Source: Bin80 sp965203305 (lineage in GTDB: Bacteria > Bacteroidota > Rhodothermia > Rhodothermales > Bin80). Taken from it: 64,000 nt of DNA. Positions 46,590 to 55,866 of the stretch are shown piece by piece. A program made the translations under genes and the position numbers. Under the pieces are notes generated by a model. It ran no database searches and was not told the origin of the DNA. It saw only the letters and a program-made list of their open reading frames with translations. Location: NCBI GenBank assembly GCA_965203305.1, contig OZ241874.1:1488001-1552000 (forward strand), in the 5' to 3' direction. Numbering within the stretch: position 1 is the first letter of the stretch; each line of letters starts with the position of its first letter.

Positions 46590-48675
46590 TCAGTAAATGG
46601 TTCAGAATCTCGGTAGCTGCCTCCGCAATGACGGTACCGGGTCCAAAAATTGCGAGAACTCCAGCCTCGTGCAGTAGCGGATAATCCTCACTTGGAATAA
46701 TCCCTCCTACCACAACCCGGATGTCTGTTCGCCGCTTATGCCGCAAAATTTCCATAAACTCGGGGACAAGGGCACGATGTGCTCCCGCAAGACTGGAAAT
46801 CCCCGTGACATGAACATCATTCTCAATCGCCTGACGCGCCACCTCCGCGGGAGACTGAAACAGTGGGCCTATGTCCACATCAAATCCCAGGTCTGCAAAT
46901 GCAGTTGCAATCACGCGTGCGCCGCGGTCGTGTCCGTCCAGCCCGAGTTTTGCAACCAGAATGCGTGGGCGACGACCCGTACGGGAAGCAAACTCGTCCG
47001 ACAGCAGCCGTGCGCTGGCAATGGATTCATCGGTTTGCATGGCGGAAGAGTATATGCCGGTAACAGATTCGCTCTGCACAGTGTAACGCCCAAATACAGT
47101 CTCCAGTGCACGGGTAATCTCTCCCACCGTCACGCGCATGCGAGCAGCTTCCACAGCAACCTCCAGCAAATTCTGGTTCTTTTGAGATGTGGCACTTTCC
47201 AGTTTGGACAGGGATTCGCGCACCCTGTGCGGGTCTCGGGATTCTTTCAGCTTTTTCAGACCCAGGTTCTGGTTTGCGAGCACCTCTGCGTTGTCAATTC
47301 GGAGAAGAGGGGGAGCATTGGCTGTTTTTGAGCGGAATGCATTCACACCCACGATGAGTTCCTCTCCCTGATCAATATGTGCCTGCTTGACAGCGGCTGC
47401 TTCCTCTATCCGCATCTTTGGATACCCGGACACAATGGCCTGGGTCATGCCTCCCATGGCCTCAATCTCCTGAATGTGGTCCCATGCCTGGTGTGCTAGG
47501 GTATGCGTAAGATGTTCCACCAGATAAGAGCCTCCCCAGGGGTCAATGGCATGTGTCAGTTTCGATTCTTCCCGAAGAATCATTTGGGTATTCCGGGCAA
47601 TTCTGGCGGCATGTGCGGAGGGAAGGGCGAGTGCCTCGTCCAGTGCATTGGTGTGCAGGGACTGTGTCTGTCCGCAGACAGCAGCAAGTGCTTCCAGAGC
47701 TGTTCGGGCTACATTGTTGTAGGGATCCTGAGCAGTGAGACTGTATCCTGATGTCTGGCAGTGCATGCGCAGGGCCATGGATCTGGGATTTTGCGGTGCA
47801 AATGGCTTGACAAGTCTGGCCCAGAGCAGCCTCGCAGCCCGGAGTTTGGCAATCTCCGTGAAGTAGTCCATTCCAATCCCGAAGAAGAAGGAAAGTCTTG
47901 GTGCAAATGCATCAATCGTTAGTCCGCGTTCCAGTCCTGTTCGGACATATTCCAGTCCGTTGGCAAGTGTATAGGCAAGTTCCAGATCCGCAGGTGCTCC
48001 GGCTTCATGCATGTGGTAACCACTGACAGATACAGGGTTAAATCGGGGCATGTTACGAGCACACCACTGGATAATGTCTCCAGCAATGCGCATGGAGGGG
48101 GCAGGCGGATAAATGTATGTATTGCGTACCATGAATTCTTTCAGAATATCATTCTGAATCGTGCCGCTGAGCTGGGAAGGGGATACTCCCGACTCTTCTG
48201 CAGCTACAATAAAGAATGCCATGACGGGCAGAACGGCTCCGTTCATGGTCATGGATACGCTCATCTTTTCCAGGGGAATCCCGTCAAAAAGGATTTTCAT
48301 ATCCTCTACACTGTCAATGGCTACTCCTGCCTGTCCGACATCGCCGTGTACCAGCGGGTGATCCGAATCATATCCGCGGTGGGTTGGCAGGTCGAATGCG
48401 ACGGAGAGTCCGCGCTGGCCTGAGGCCAAGGCATCTTTGTAAAAGGCATTGGACTCCTCCGCAGTAGAAAAACCTGCATACTGTCTGATGGTCCACGGGC
48501 GGGAAGCATACATGGACGCATAAGGGCCTCGAAGGAAAGGAGGCAGACCGGCAGCATAATCCAAGTGCTCACATGTTTCCAGATCAGTGGCATCACGGGT
48601 ACGATTGTGCTCACGGTCAGTCCCAGGGAAAATCCCCGACCGCTGGAATGGTATGGAAGCAAAATCAGGGCGCAT
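46567..48675 (-). CDS. mutB: Methylmalonyl-CoA mutase, large (catalytic, B12-binding) subunit
   Basis: This 702-residue protein has the mutase TIM barrel with TIRQYAGFSTAEESNAFYK, FDLPTHRGYDSDHP and GTIQNDILKEF. The C-terminal cobalamin-binding domain has KLGLDGHDRGARVIATAFADLG (the DxHxxG His ligand). It interconverts methylmalonyl-CoA and succinyl-CoA in propionate metabolism. The start overlaps the stop of the small subunit gene by 11 bp, and meaB overlaps its own stop. The first ~30 residues are short compared with some mutases but begin normally (FASIPFQRSG). Confidence 0.97.
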   Translation of the reverse strand: MRPDFASIPFQRSGIFPGTDREHNRTRDATDLETCEHLDYAAGLPPFLRGPYASMYASRPWTIRQYAGFSTAEESNAFYKDALASGQRGLSVAFDLPTHRGYDSDHPLVHGDVGQAGVAIDSVEDMKILFDGIPLEKMSVSMTMNGAVLPVMAFFIVAAEESGVSPSQLSGTIQNDILKEFMVRNTYIYPPAPSMRIAGDIIQWCARNMPRFNPVSVSGYHMHEAGAPADLELAYTLANGLEYVRTGLERGLTIDAFAPRLSFFFGIGMDYFTEIAKLRAARLLWARLVKPFAPQNPRSMALRMHCQTSGYSLTAQDPYNNVARTALEALAAVCGQTQSLHTNALDEALALPSAHAARIARNTQMILREESKLTHAIDPWGGSYLVEHLTHTLAHQAWDHIQEIEAMGGMTQAIVSGYPKMRIEEAAAVKQAHIDQGEELIVGVNAFRSKTANAPPLLRIDNAEVLANQNLGLKKLKESRDPHRVRESLSKLESATSQKNQNLLEVAVEAARMRVTVGEITRALETVFGRYTVQSESVTGIYSSAMQTDESIASARLLSDEFASRTGRRPRILVAKLGLDGHDRGARVIATAFADLGFDVDIGPLFQSPAEVARQAIENDVHVTGISSLAGAHRALVPEFMEILRHKRRTDIRVVVGGIIPSEDYPLLHEAGVLAIFGPGTVIAEAATEILNHLLNDHVQNS

Positions 48676-50089
48676 CAGATTCCAGCAGGGTGAGCAAATG
48701 ATCGGCAGCCGCTGGCAATAGCATCCCGGAATGTATCAGTACCTCTTCCTTCCTCCGGTTCTGGAGCAGGAATCCTCCAGGTGTTTCGGTAATGGCAAGA
48801 TCTGCAGATTTTTCTTCTTGTATGGTACAGGCACACAGCTCCAGTACGCGAGCAAGCCAGGCAGTATGCGTCCCGTGCATCAGGACATTGGGATGCCTGC
48901 CAAGAATTTTCGCACGCAAACGCACGGCTTCCAGTGAAGTGATCAGATTCTTCTCCAGCAGGACAGATTCCTTGATCCGTTCAGAGAGGTAGGCATTGAC
49001 TCCTGTCACGATTTGTTCTCCAGAGAGAACCGCTGCGCTGCGAACGGAAGCGGCATGCTGAATTTTCTTTTCAATCCATGACTGTGCTTTCCGCAATCCC
49101 CCCTTTGCTTCCATCTTCTGGAACAGCTTCCAGGCTGCGCCTCCGAGAGCATCGGTCAGGTGCTCCAGCATCCAGGAACCTGCCGCGGCATCCGCAGCAA
49201 GGCCAAGTTTTCCTTCATGTTTCAGGATCTGAAGCATTCTGAGGCCGTGTCCCAGGTCAGGCGATACAACCAGATTGCAGCCACCTGTAATTGCCGCAGC
49301 ATACTGGAGCGTTCGGCGGACCAGATGCGTGTCTGGATCCAAGGCAGATTCATAGCGACGGCTCGGAACACCAACGACAGGAATCACAGTCGTGCGAGTA
49401 TTATATGCTTGAAGCACTTGTGAGGCACCTATTCGCAAGGCACGTAGTCGGGCAATGTCCAGCAGGTAGCGTTCACCCACAGGGACTCGAAAGTACACAT
49501 GCTTTGCGGTGCATTTTGCTCCGAGTTCCGCCATGAGGCCGGACAGTTGCGCCAGCCCGCAGGCCAGCTCCTGGACATGGGTTGCTCCCAGGTTGTGCCA
49601 TGGTTCCAGATCAATGACTTGCGTCCATACTCCGATTCCCTCTGCTGCCTCAAGGGCGGAACGGGGTGATTGCTGCTCTGGAAGAAGTACTGCACCCCGA
49701 AGCTGCCCGGGATCATGTCCCCTGCTGATCGCCCGGGTTCGGAGCGTCTGGATTAGATCCCGGGTAGCTCCCGCGCCGCGAAAGAAAAGAGGGAACTCTC
49801 CAACAGGCAAATCTTGCGGGAGTGAAGCAGGTTCGGGCAGCGTGAACCCCAGAGCCTCTGCTCCTGCCTCTAGTGCAGAGGCAATATCTGCTAGGTCTGT
49901 ATCAACACGGGCAAGCCATTTGGAATGAGTAAAGACATGTCCTGCCGACTGTGATGCTGTGCGCCGGTAATAGGGCTGGACAGAAATCCCTTCGGCAGGC
50001 TGCCAGGACAGGTCTTCAGAGATCAGCCGTTCCCACTCCTCGTCTTCAACCGGGGGGAAGTATTTTTGAAGATCCAGAGGTGCTCGCAT
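48665..50089 (-). CDS. mutA: Methylmalonyl-CoA mutase, small subunit
   Basis: This 474-residue protein is related to the barrel of the large subunit. It starts with YFPPVEDEEWERLISEDLSW and shows VGERYLLDIARLRALR, NLVVSPDLGHGLRMLQIL and GSWMLEHLTDALGGAAWKLF. It has no C-terminal DxHxxG cobalamin motif, as expected for the non-catalytic alpha/small subunit, though it is shorter than many (~600), lacking the degenerate B12 domain. It overlaps the large subunit gene by 11 bp. Confidence 0.9.
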   Translation of the reverse strand: MRAPLDLQKYFPPVEDEEWERLISEDLSWQPAEGISVQPYYRRTASQSAGHVFTHSKWLARVDTDLADIASALEAGAEALGFTLPEPASLPQDLPVGEFPLFFRGAGATRDLIQTLRTRAISRGHDPGQLRGAVLLPEQQSPRSALEAAEGIGVWTQVIDLEPWHNLGATHVQELACGLAQLSGLMAELGAKCTAKHVYFRVPVGERYLLDIARLRALRIGASQVLQAYNTRTTVIPVVGVPSRRYESALDPDTHLVRRTLQYAAAITGGCNLVVSPDLGHGLRMLQILKHEGKLGLAADAAAGSWMLEHLTDALGGAAWKLFQKMEAKGGLRKAQSWIEKKIQHAASVRSAAVLSGEQIVTGVNAYLSERIKESVLLEKNLITSLEAVRLRAKILGRHPNVLMHGTHTAWLARVLELCACTIQEEKSADLAITETPGGFLLQNRRKEEVLIHSGMLLPAAADHLLTLLESDAP

Positions 50090-50097
50090 CCTGATGT

Positions 50098-50631
50098 TCA
50101 GGGAAGTTTCCGAAAGATTTTGATGAGCTCAAAAACGGCAATCCCGCAGGCAACAGCTACATTCAGGGAATGCTTTGCACCATACTGAGGGATAGACAGA
50201 GCACAGTCAGACTGATCAATCAAAGTCTGGTCTACTCCTGAAATCTCATTGCCTATGATCAGACAAAGCGGGAACTGATTCCGGGTGACAGCAGAAACGG
50301 GCATGGACGAGTCTGTGAGTTCCAGAGAAGCAATCGTATAGCCTGACTTGCGCAATCGCTCTATCGCAACCGTTGCCCCCGGCTCATAGTTCCACGGTAC
50401 AGTATCTTGGGCACCGAGTGCGGTCTTGTGTATCTGCGGATGATCCGGTGTTGCTGTAATTCCGGTGAGAACGATGCGTTCAATCAGGGCACCGTCCGAG
50501 GTGCGAAAGATGGAGCCTGTATTATGGACCGAACGGACATTGTCCACAATGAGTGTAACGGGATGGCGGGGCAGAAGTCGAACGGCTTCCGCAGATGGAC
50601 GATGAATTTCTTCATGACGAAGTTTTTGCAT
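50098..50631 (-). CDS. TrmH/SpoU-family RNA 2'-O-methyltransferase
   Basis: This 177-residue SPOUT enzyme has the three SpoU motifs: NVRSVHNTGSIFRTSDG, LIIGNEISGVDQTLI and LSIPQYGAKHSLNVAVACGIAVFEL. The family methylates ribose in tRNA or rRNA using SAM through a trefoil knot. It lacks an N-terminal substrate-binding domain, and the exact RNA target is unknown. The end lies 8 bp from mutA, so it may lead the mutase operon. Its start faces cmk closely. Confidence 0.9.
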   Translation of the reverse strand: MQKLRHEEIHRPSAEAVRLLPRHPVTLIVDNVRSVHNTGSIFRTSDGALIERIVLTGITATPDHPQIHKTALGAQDTVPWNYEPGATVAIERLRKSGYTIASLELTDSSMPVSAVTRNQFPLCLIIGNEISGVDQTLIDQSDCALSIPQYGAKHSLNVAVACGIAVFELIKIFRKLP

Positions 50632-50642
50632 TTCGAGTTGAG

Positions 50643-51299
50643 GTGATTATCGCGATTGACGGCCTTTCTGCGTCTGGAAAAAGCACCATGGCGCGCCAGT
50701 TTGCAGAGGCCACTGGGTTTGTGTGTATGGATTCCGGTCTGATGTATCGGGCTGTTGCCTTTGGATTTCTGAAGCACGGCGCAGAACAAACGGAAGCCGG
50801 CGCGGCAACCTGTCTTCCGGAGATACAGCTGGATGTACAGTGTATCCGCTCTCGCATGAGTATCTGTATTGACGGAAAAGAGGTCACCTCACAGCTTCAT
50901 ACCCCCCGGATTACGGAAGTATCCAGCCGGGTTGCCATGCTTTGGAATGTACGGGATTCCCTGCTTGATGTGCAACGAGGATTCGCACGCCAGTTTGGAA
51001 ATGATCCAGGCATTGTAGCGGTTGGTCGGGATATGGGAACGGTTATTTTTCCAGATGCAAAGTTGAAATTCTTTGTTACTGCTTCGCTTGAAGTCCGTGC
51101 CCGCAGGCGTTTTGCCGAACTTCATCAGCCAGGAAGCCAGATCACCTTTCAGCAAGTTCGTGATGCCATTGCAGACCGGGATCGGCAGGACTCAGAGCGG
51201 AAGCTTGCTCCTCTTCAGAAGGCCCCTGATGCCGTCATTGTGAATACGGATCATCTGACTCCTGAGGAGCAGGTGCAGTTTCTGCTTGCTCATCTGTGA
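50643..51299 (+). CDS. cmk: Cytidylate kinase
   Basis: Cmk phosphorylates CMP/dCMP. The P-loop is GLSASGKST, followed by DSGLMYRAVAFG, VAVGRDMGTVIFPDAKLKFFVTAS and RDRQDSERKLAPLQKAPDAV, all family features. The frame extends back to 50595, but the family begins right at the IIAIDG strand, so the GTG at 50643 is chosen (218 residues). Its ribosome-binding site is weak. rpsA follows after 188 bp, the common bacterial cmk-rpsA pairing. Confidence 0.93.
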   Translation: MIIAIDGLSASGKSTMARQFAEATGFVCMDSGLMYRAVAFGFLKHGAEQTEAGAATCLPEIQLDVQCIRSRMSICIDGKEVTSQLHTPRITEVSSRVAMLWNVRDSLLDVQRGFARQFGNDPGIVAVGRDMGTVIFPDAKLKFFVTASLEVRARRRFAELHQPGSQITFQQVRDAIADRDRQDSERKLAPLQKAPDAVIVNTDHLTPEEQVQFLLAHL

Positions 51300-51487
51300 C
51301 TGTCCCATTATTTTGGGCACGGTGGAACCATGGGGTTTCTGCGGTGGTTACACTGGATTCGCATGACACGCATGCTCCAGTGGTCTCCGGGTTTTTCTTC
51401 CTGCATGTTGTGTCTACTCAAAAATTTAATTCCGTCCGATGTTGATGCAGAGGAAGAGCATCTTTCTGATGTCGGGTCAAAATTCTT

Positions 51488-54220
51488 ATGTCAGAAGAAA
51501 AACAGGCAATTCCAGAATCCGTATCTGAGGCGAATGATGCGCCAAAAAACGAAGATAACATAGACAAGAATGATGTAGCGGGGGGAGCCCCGAGTGACGT
51601 ATCTGCTCCAGAATCCCGGTCTCTCGGGGGTGTGAGTGCAGAGGACCAGGCATCTGCAGAAATTGCGGATGCCAGTGCAGTGCCAGCAGAGGGGGAAGAG
51701 GCGTTGCCAGAATCATCCGAAACTGCCTCTGAGCAGGCCGGTGGTGCCGAGGACTCTGCTGAGTCTTCAGAAGCTGACGAGCGGGTTCAGGAGAAGGATG
51801 TCCCATCCGAATCCACAGAAACTGTCTCTGCTTCGGCTGAAGAGTCCGAACAGTTATCAGGATTATCGGAAACCGACAAGTTCGTTCAGAACGGGGAACC
51901 CCCTGAAACTGCTGCCGAATCTCCCAGTGCCGCTACCGGGCAGGAAGAGGCATTATCCGAAACTGCAGACGATGAGGCACCCAGGCTAGGATACACCGGA
52001 GAGATACTTGGAGAGGTTGTTTCCCTGTCCAGCCTGGAGGCTGAACAGGAGGCTGCGGATGAGGAGCAGGCAGCCCGGGATGATCTCGTCAGACTGATTG
52101 ACAGTTCGCTGAGAAAAGTTTCGCCAGACGAGATCGTGACCGGCCGGGTAATCTCCGTTGGTGAAAAGGATGTCGTGATTGATATTGGCTTCAAGAGCGA
52201 TGGGATCATTTCCAGGAATGAATTTTCGGGCGAAGTCAAGGAGGGGGAAGATGTGGATGTCTATCTCGAGCGTCTGGAAGACTATCACGGCCAGCTCCAG
52301 CTTAGCAAGGACAGAGCCGAACAGGTTCGCCGCTGGGAAGAGGTGGAAGATGCATTTAACAATGGAACGGTTCTGGAAGGGGTGATTGTGCGACGGATCA
52401 AGGGCGGGATGATTGTGAATCTGCTTGAGGGGCTGGAGGCATTTCTGCCGGGATCACAGATTGACATGCGGCCTGTGCGAGATTTTGATGCCTATCTTGA
52501 CCGCAGAATGCAATTCAAGATCGTGAAGATCAATGTGGAAAACGAGAATGTTGTGGTCTCCCACAAGGCATTGATTGAGCGGGAGCTTGCCTCACAGCGG
52601 GAGAGTATACTCTCTACAATGGAGACAGGGCAGGTTCTGGAGGGAATTGCCAAGAACATCACGGATTTTGGAGTTTTCGTGGATCTGGGCGGAGTAGACG
52701 GTCTGCTCCACATTACAGACCTGACATGGGGGCGCGTATCTCATCCCACAGAGGTGGTTACGCTTGATCAGGAGCTGAAGGTTGTTGTGCTGGACTATGA
52801 CAGGGAGCGCCAGCGCATTTCTCTGGGACTGAAGCAGTTGCAGCCTCATCCGTGGGAAAATATTGAAGAGCGGTACAAGGCAGGGGACATTGTGGAAGGA
52901 AAGGTTGTGTCCATTACGGATTATGGTGCATTCCTGGAGCTAGAGCAGGGGATTGAAGGGTTGGTCCATGTTTCGGAAATGAGTTGGACCGGCCATATCC
53001 GTCATCCTTCGCAGCGCGTATCTCTCGGACAGATGGTTAAGGTTTCCGTTCTGAGCATAGATCACGGTACGAAGAAAATCTCGCTTGGGATGAAGCAGTT
53101 TGAAGTGAATCCATGGGAGGGCATTGCGACCCGTTATCCTCTTGGAACGATCCTCAGGGGGCATGTGCGCAATATCACGCACTTCGGGGCATTCGTTGAG
53201 ATTGAGCCGGGGATTGACGGGCTGGTCCATGTATCTGACCTGTCCTGGACCAAAACGATTCGCCATCCCAGCGAAATCATCAAGAAACGGCAGGAACTCG
53301 CTGTCGTGGTGCTTGATGTAGACGAGAAGCGGCAGCGGATTGCTCTTGGGCACAAGCAGATAGAGACGAATCCGTGGACACACCTTGCGTCGGTATACGA
53401 AACCGGTTCAGACCACAAGGCCAGAGTCGTCCGGATTGAACGGAAAGGTCTGACGGTGGAGTTGCCTCTTGAAGTGGAAGCCTATGTGCCTGCAGGGGAA
53501 CTCAAGAACAAGCAGGATAGCGGATTTCCCCCCTACCAGGAGGGAGATGAGCTGGATCTGCGGGTAATTCGGCTGGATGTGAATCACAAGGAGATTGTGA
53601 TGAGCGAAACAGCTCGAGAGAGGCAGAGGGAGGTACAGGAGCGTCAAAAAGATCAGAAAGCCAAGCGTTCGGAGCGCAGGGCAGAGGAAAAGGCCGTCCG
53701 CCGTCATGCGCAACGTGAGAAGGTTGCCAGCGGGCCCACTACGATTGGCGAATTGAGCGGGCTTGAATCCCTGAAGGAGAAGATGGAGAAAGAGGAGGGC
53801 GAAACTTCGGAGGCTGAAATACCTGAAGAAAAATCCACGGATTCAGGTTCACGGGATGCGGAAGCAGCTGAAGCTCCAGAAGAGTTAGTGGAAGCGAGGG
53901 AAGAGGCAGCAGAGCCGGAAACATCAATTGAAGAGGTTGTTTCCGGGGAGACGATGACAGAAACAGAGGAAGCCGAATCATCTGACAAATCGGAAGGAGA
54001 TTCAGGGGCGGAGGGAGAGACGGAGGCACCGGAAGAGATGGAAGAATCGCCAGAGGCGGAGACTCCAGGGGAGTCAGCGTCTGAAGAATCGTCCGATACG
54101 GAATTCTCAAAGAAGCAGGAGCCAGAAACCAGGGTATCGGAAGAGGAGACAGAGTCCGAATTCTCGGATGATGAAGAACCAGCACCGGAAAAAGCAAAGA
54201 AATCGGAAAAATCGGACTGA
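51488..54220 (+). CDS. rpsA: 30S ribosomal protein S1 with long acidic extensions at both ends
   Basis: This 910-residue protein has six S1 RNA-binding repeats in the middle (about 210-720): two divergent ones at the start (ribosome-binding type), then three strong ones with GFGVFVDL/GLVHVSDL features, then a divergent sixth. S1 recruits mRNA to the 30S subunit. E. coli S1 has 557 residues; here about 200 residues of Glu/Ser/Ala-rich low-complexity sequence precede the repeats. About 160 similar acidic residues follow a basic KRSERRAEEKAVRRHAQREK segment. Both tails look disordered. A hairpin-like GGGGG/CCCCC stretch at about 54243-54265 could be a weak terminator. Confidence 0.95.
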   Translation: MSEEKQAIPESVSEANDAPKNEDNIDKNDVAGGAPSDVSAPESRSLGGVSAEDQASAEIADASAVPAEGEEALPESSETASEQAGGAEDSAESSEADERVQEKDVPSESTETVSASAEESEQLSGLSETDKFVQNGEPPETAAESPSAATGQEEALSETADDEAPRLGYTGEILGEVVSLSSLEAEQEAADEEQAARDDLVRLIDSSLRKVSPDEIVTGRVISVGEKDVVIDIGFKSDGIISRNEFSGEVKEGEDVDVYLERLEDYHGQLQLSKDRAEQVRRWEEVEDAFNNGTVLEGVIVRRIKGGMIVNLLEGLEAFLPGSQIDMRPVRDFDAYLDRRMQFKIVKINVENENVVVSHKALIERELASQRESILSTMETGQVLEGIAKNITDFGVFVDLGGVDGLLHITDLTWGRVSHPTEVVTLDQELKVVVLDYDRERQRISLGLKQLQPHPWENIEERYKAGDIVEGKVVSITDYGAFLELEQGIEGLVHVSEMSWTGHIRHPSQRVSLGQMVKVSVLSIDHGTKKISLGMKQFEVNPWEGIATRYPLGTILRGHVRNITHFGAFVEIEPGIDGLVHVSDLSWTKTIRHPSEIIKKRQELAVVVLDVDEKRQRIALGHKQIETNPWTHLASVYETGSDHKARVVRIERKGLTVELPLEVEAYVPAGELKNKQDSGFPPYQEGDELDLRVIRLDVNHKEIVMSETARERQREVQERQKDQKAKRSERRAEEKAVRRHAQREKVASGPTTIGELSGLESLKEKMEKEEGETSEAEIPEEKSTDSGSRDAEAAEAPEELVEAREEAAEPETSIEEVVSGETMTETEEAESSDKSEGDSGAEGETEAPEEMEESPEAETPGESASEESSDTEFSKKQEPETRVSEEETESEFSDDEEPAPEKAKKSEKSD

Positions 54221-54334
54221 CAGGCAGCCGGATTGACTGGCTCGGGGGGAATTTCTCTCCCCCTGCACTGGGATAAACCTCCCCTGCAGCCTGTTCGTAA
54301 ACATCATGTTTGTTCGTGAAGCCTAGGTTGCCAG

Positions 54335-55864
54335 ATGAGTGCCAAGACTGTCCTTAGTGTACTGGGAATTTCTGACCCGGCACCGGGTCTTGTGATCGGC
54401 TCTTTGGAGGAGTCTGGAAAGGGGGGCGATATATCGGTGCATACTCCGATTGACGGGAGCCTGATTCAGTCCACAGGTTCGGCATCCCCGGAGGATGTTT
54501 CTCGTGGCTGTGAAGCCGCGCATCAGGCGTTTCTGGCGTGGCGTGTGGTTCCTGCTCCCCGCCGGGGAGAACTGGTTCGGCGGTTTGGTCAGCTTCTGCG
54601 AGAGCGCAAAGAACAATTGGGGGAGCTGGTCACACTGGAAGCAGGCAAGATTCGGTCAGAAGCGGAAGGAGAGGTCCAGGAGATGATAGATGTCTGTGAC
54701 TTTGCCACTGGTCTCAGCCGCCAGCTCTACGGACTTTCTATTCAGAGTGAACGCCCGGAACATCGGCTAATGGAGCAGTGGCATCCCCTGGGGGCAATTG
54801 GTGTGATTTCGGCATTCAATTTTCCTGTGGCTGTATGGGCATGGAATGCTGCACTGGCACTGGTCTGCGGAGATCCGGTTGTCTGGAAACCCTCCGAGAA
54901 AACCCCTCTTTCTGCACTCGCGTGTCACAACCTTTTGATGAAGGCAGTCCGGGAGTTTGACGATGCTCCAGACGCACTGAGTGTAGTAGTGCAGGGCGGG
55001 CGGGACACAGGAGAGGCACTGGTGGATTTTTCGCGATTGCCTTTGATTTCGGCAACGGGCTCCGTTGCAATGGGGCGGGCAGTCGGGCAGCGCGTGGCCG
55101 CAAGGCTTGGCCGCTCACTACTGGAACTGGGTGGAAATAATGCACTCATTGTTTCTCCGGGAGCAGATATTGATCTTGCCGTAAAAGCGATCACCTTTGC
55201 AGTGGCTGGAACTGCAGGCCAGCGATGTACAACGCTTCGCAGGCTGGTTGTGCATCGGAGCATAAAACAGAGGCTGGTGTCAAGGCTTCTGCATGCGTGG
55301 GCAACCATACGTATTGGAGATCCCCGTGAGGAGGGTGTATTGATCGGCCCGCTGATTGATCAGGAGGCCGCCAGTGCAATGGAGAATGCTCTGTCTGCGG
55401 CCACTGCTCAGGGTGGACAGGTTCATGGTGGTGAGCGGGTTGCTGTCCATGTTCCTTCCGGGGGGGCTTATGTAAAGCCTGCACTGGTAGAAATCTCTCC
55501 AGAAGCCCCTATTGTGCAAACGGAAACATTTGCCCCAATCTGCTATCTACATGAATACGATGAACTGGAAGAGGCAATTAAAATTCAGAATGGTGTACCA
55601 CAGGGGCTGTCCAGTGCAATCTTTACGGACAGTGTTCAGGAAGCGGAGATATTCTGTGGTCCGGCGGGGAGTGATTGCGGGATTGCCAATGTAAATATCG
55701 GGACAAGCGGGGCCGAGATTGGTGGTGCATTCGGAGGCGAAAAGGAAACCGGAGGCGGCCGCGAAAGCGGCTCCGACTCGTGGAAAAGCTATATGCGCCG
55801 CGTGACGAATACAATAAACTATGGAACAGGCCTGCCCCTGGCACAGGGGGTGGAGTTCGTCTAG
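54335..55864 (+). CDS. ALDH7-type aldehyde dehydrogenase (alpha-aminoadipic semialdehyde / P6C dehydrogenase-like)
   Basis: This is a 509-residue NAD-dependent aldehyde dehydrogenase. Catalytic Cys298 lies in GTAGQRCTTLRR, the glutamate segment is LLELGGNNALIV, and NAD-binding ISAFNFPVAVW with VWKPSEKTP is present. The C-terminal NVNIGTSGAEIGGAFGGEKETGGGRESGS...WKSYMRR is the signature of the ALDH7 (antiquitin/AmaB) branch, which oxidises 2-aminoadipate 6-semialdehyde in lysine breakdown. An aminotransferase gene starts two bases after its stop, consistent with amino-acid catabolism. The substrate is inferred from family. Confidence 0.92.
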   Translation: MSAKTVLSVLGISDPAPGLVIGSLEESGKGGDISVHTPIDGSLIQSTGSASPEDVSRGCEAAHQAFLAWRVVPAPRRGELVRRFGQLLRERKEQLGELVTLEAGKIRSEAEGEVQEMIDVCDFATGLSRQLYGLSIQSERPEHRLMEQWHPLGAIGVISAFNFPVAVWAWNAALALVCGDPVVWKPSEKTPLSALACHNLLMKAVREFDDAPDALSVVVQGGRDTGEALVDFSRLPLISATGSVAMGRAVGQRVAARLGRSLLELGGNNALIVSPGADIDLAVKAITFAVAGTAGQRCTTLRRLVVHRSIKQRLVSRLLHAWATIRIGDPREEGVLIGPLIDQEAASAMENALSAATAQGGQVHGGERVAVHVPSGGAYVKPALVEISPEAPIVQTETFAPICYLHEYDELEEAIKIQNGVPQGLSSAIFTDSVQEAEIFCGPAGSDCGIANVNIGTSGAEIGGAFGGEKETGGGRESGSDSWKSYMRRVTNTINYGTGLPLAQGVEFV

Positions 55865-55866
55865 AA

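Noticed and set aside
54240..54270. rho-independent terminator after rpsA
   Set aside because: A GGGGG/CCCCC hairpin exists but lacks a U-tract, so it is mentioned only in the rpsA entry.
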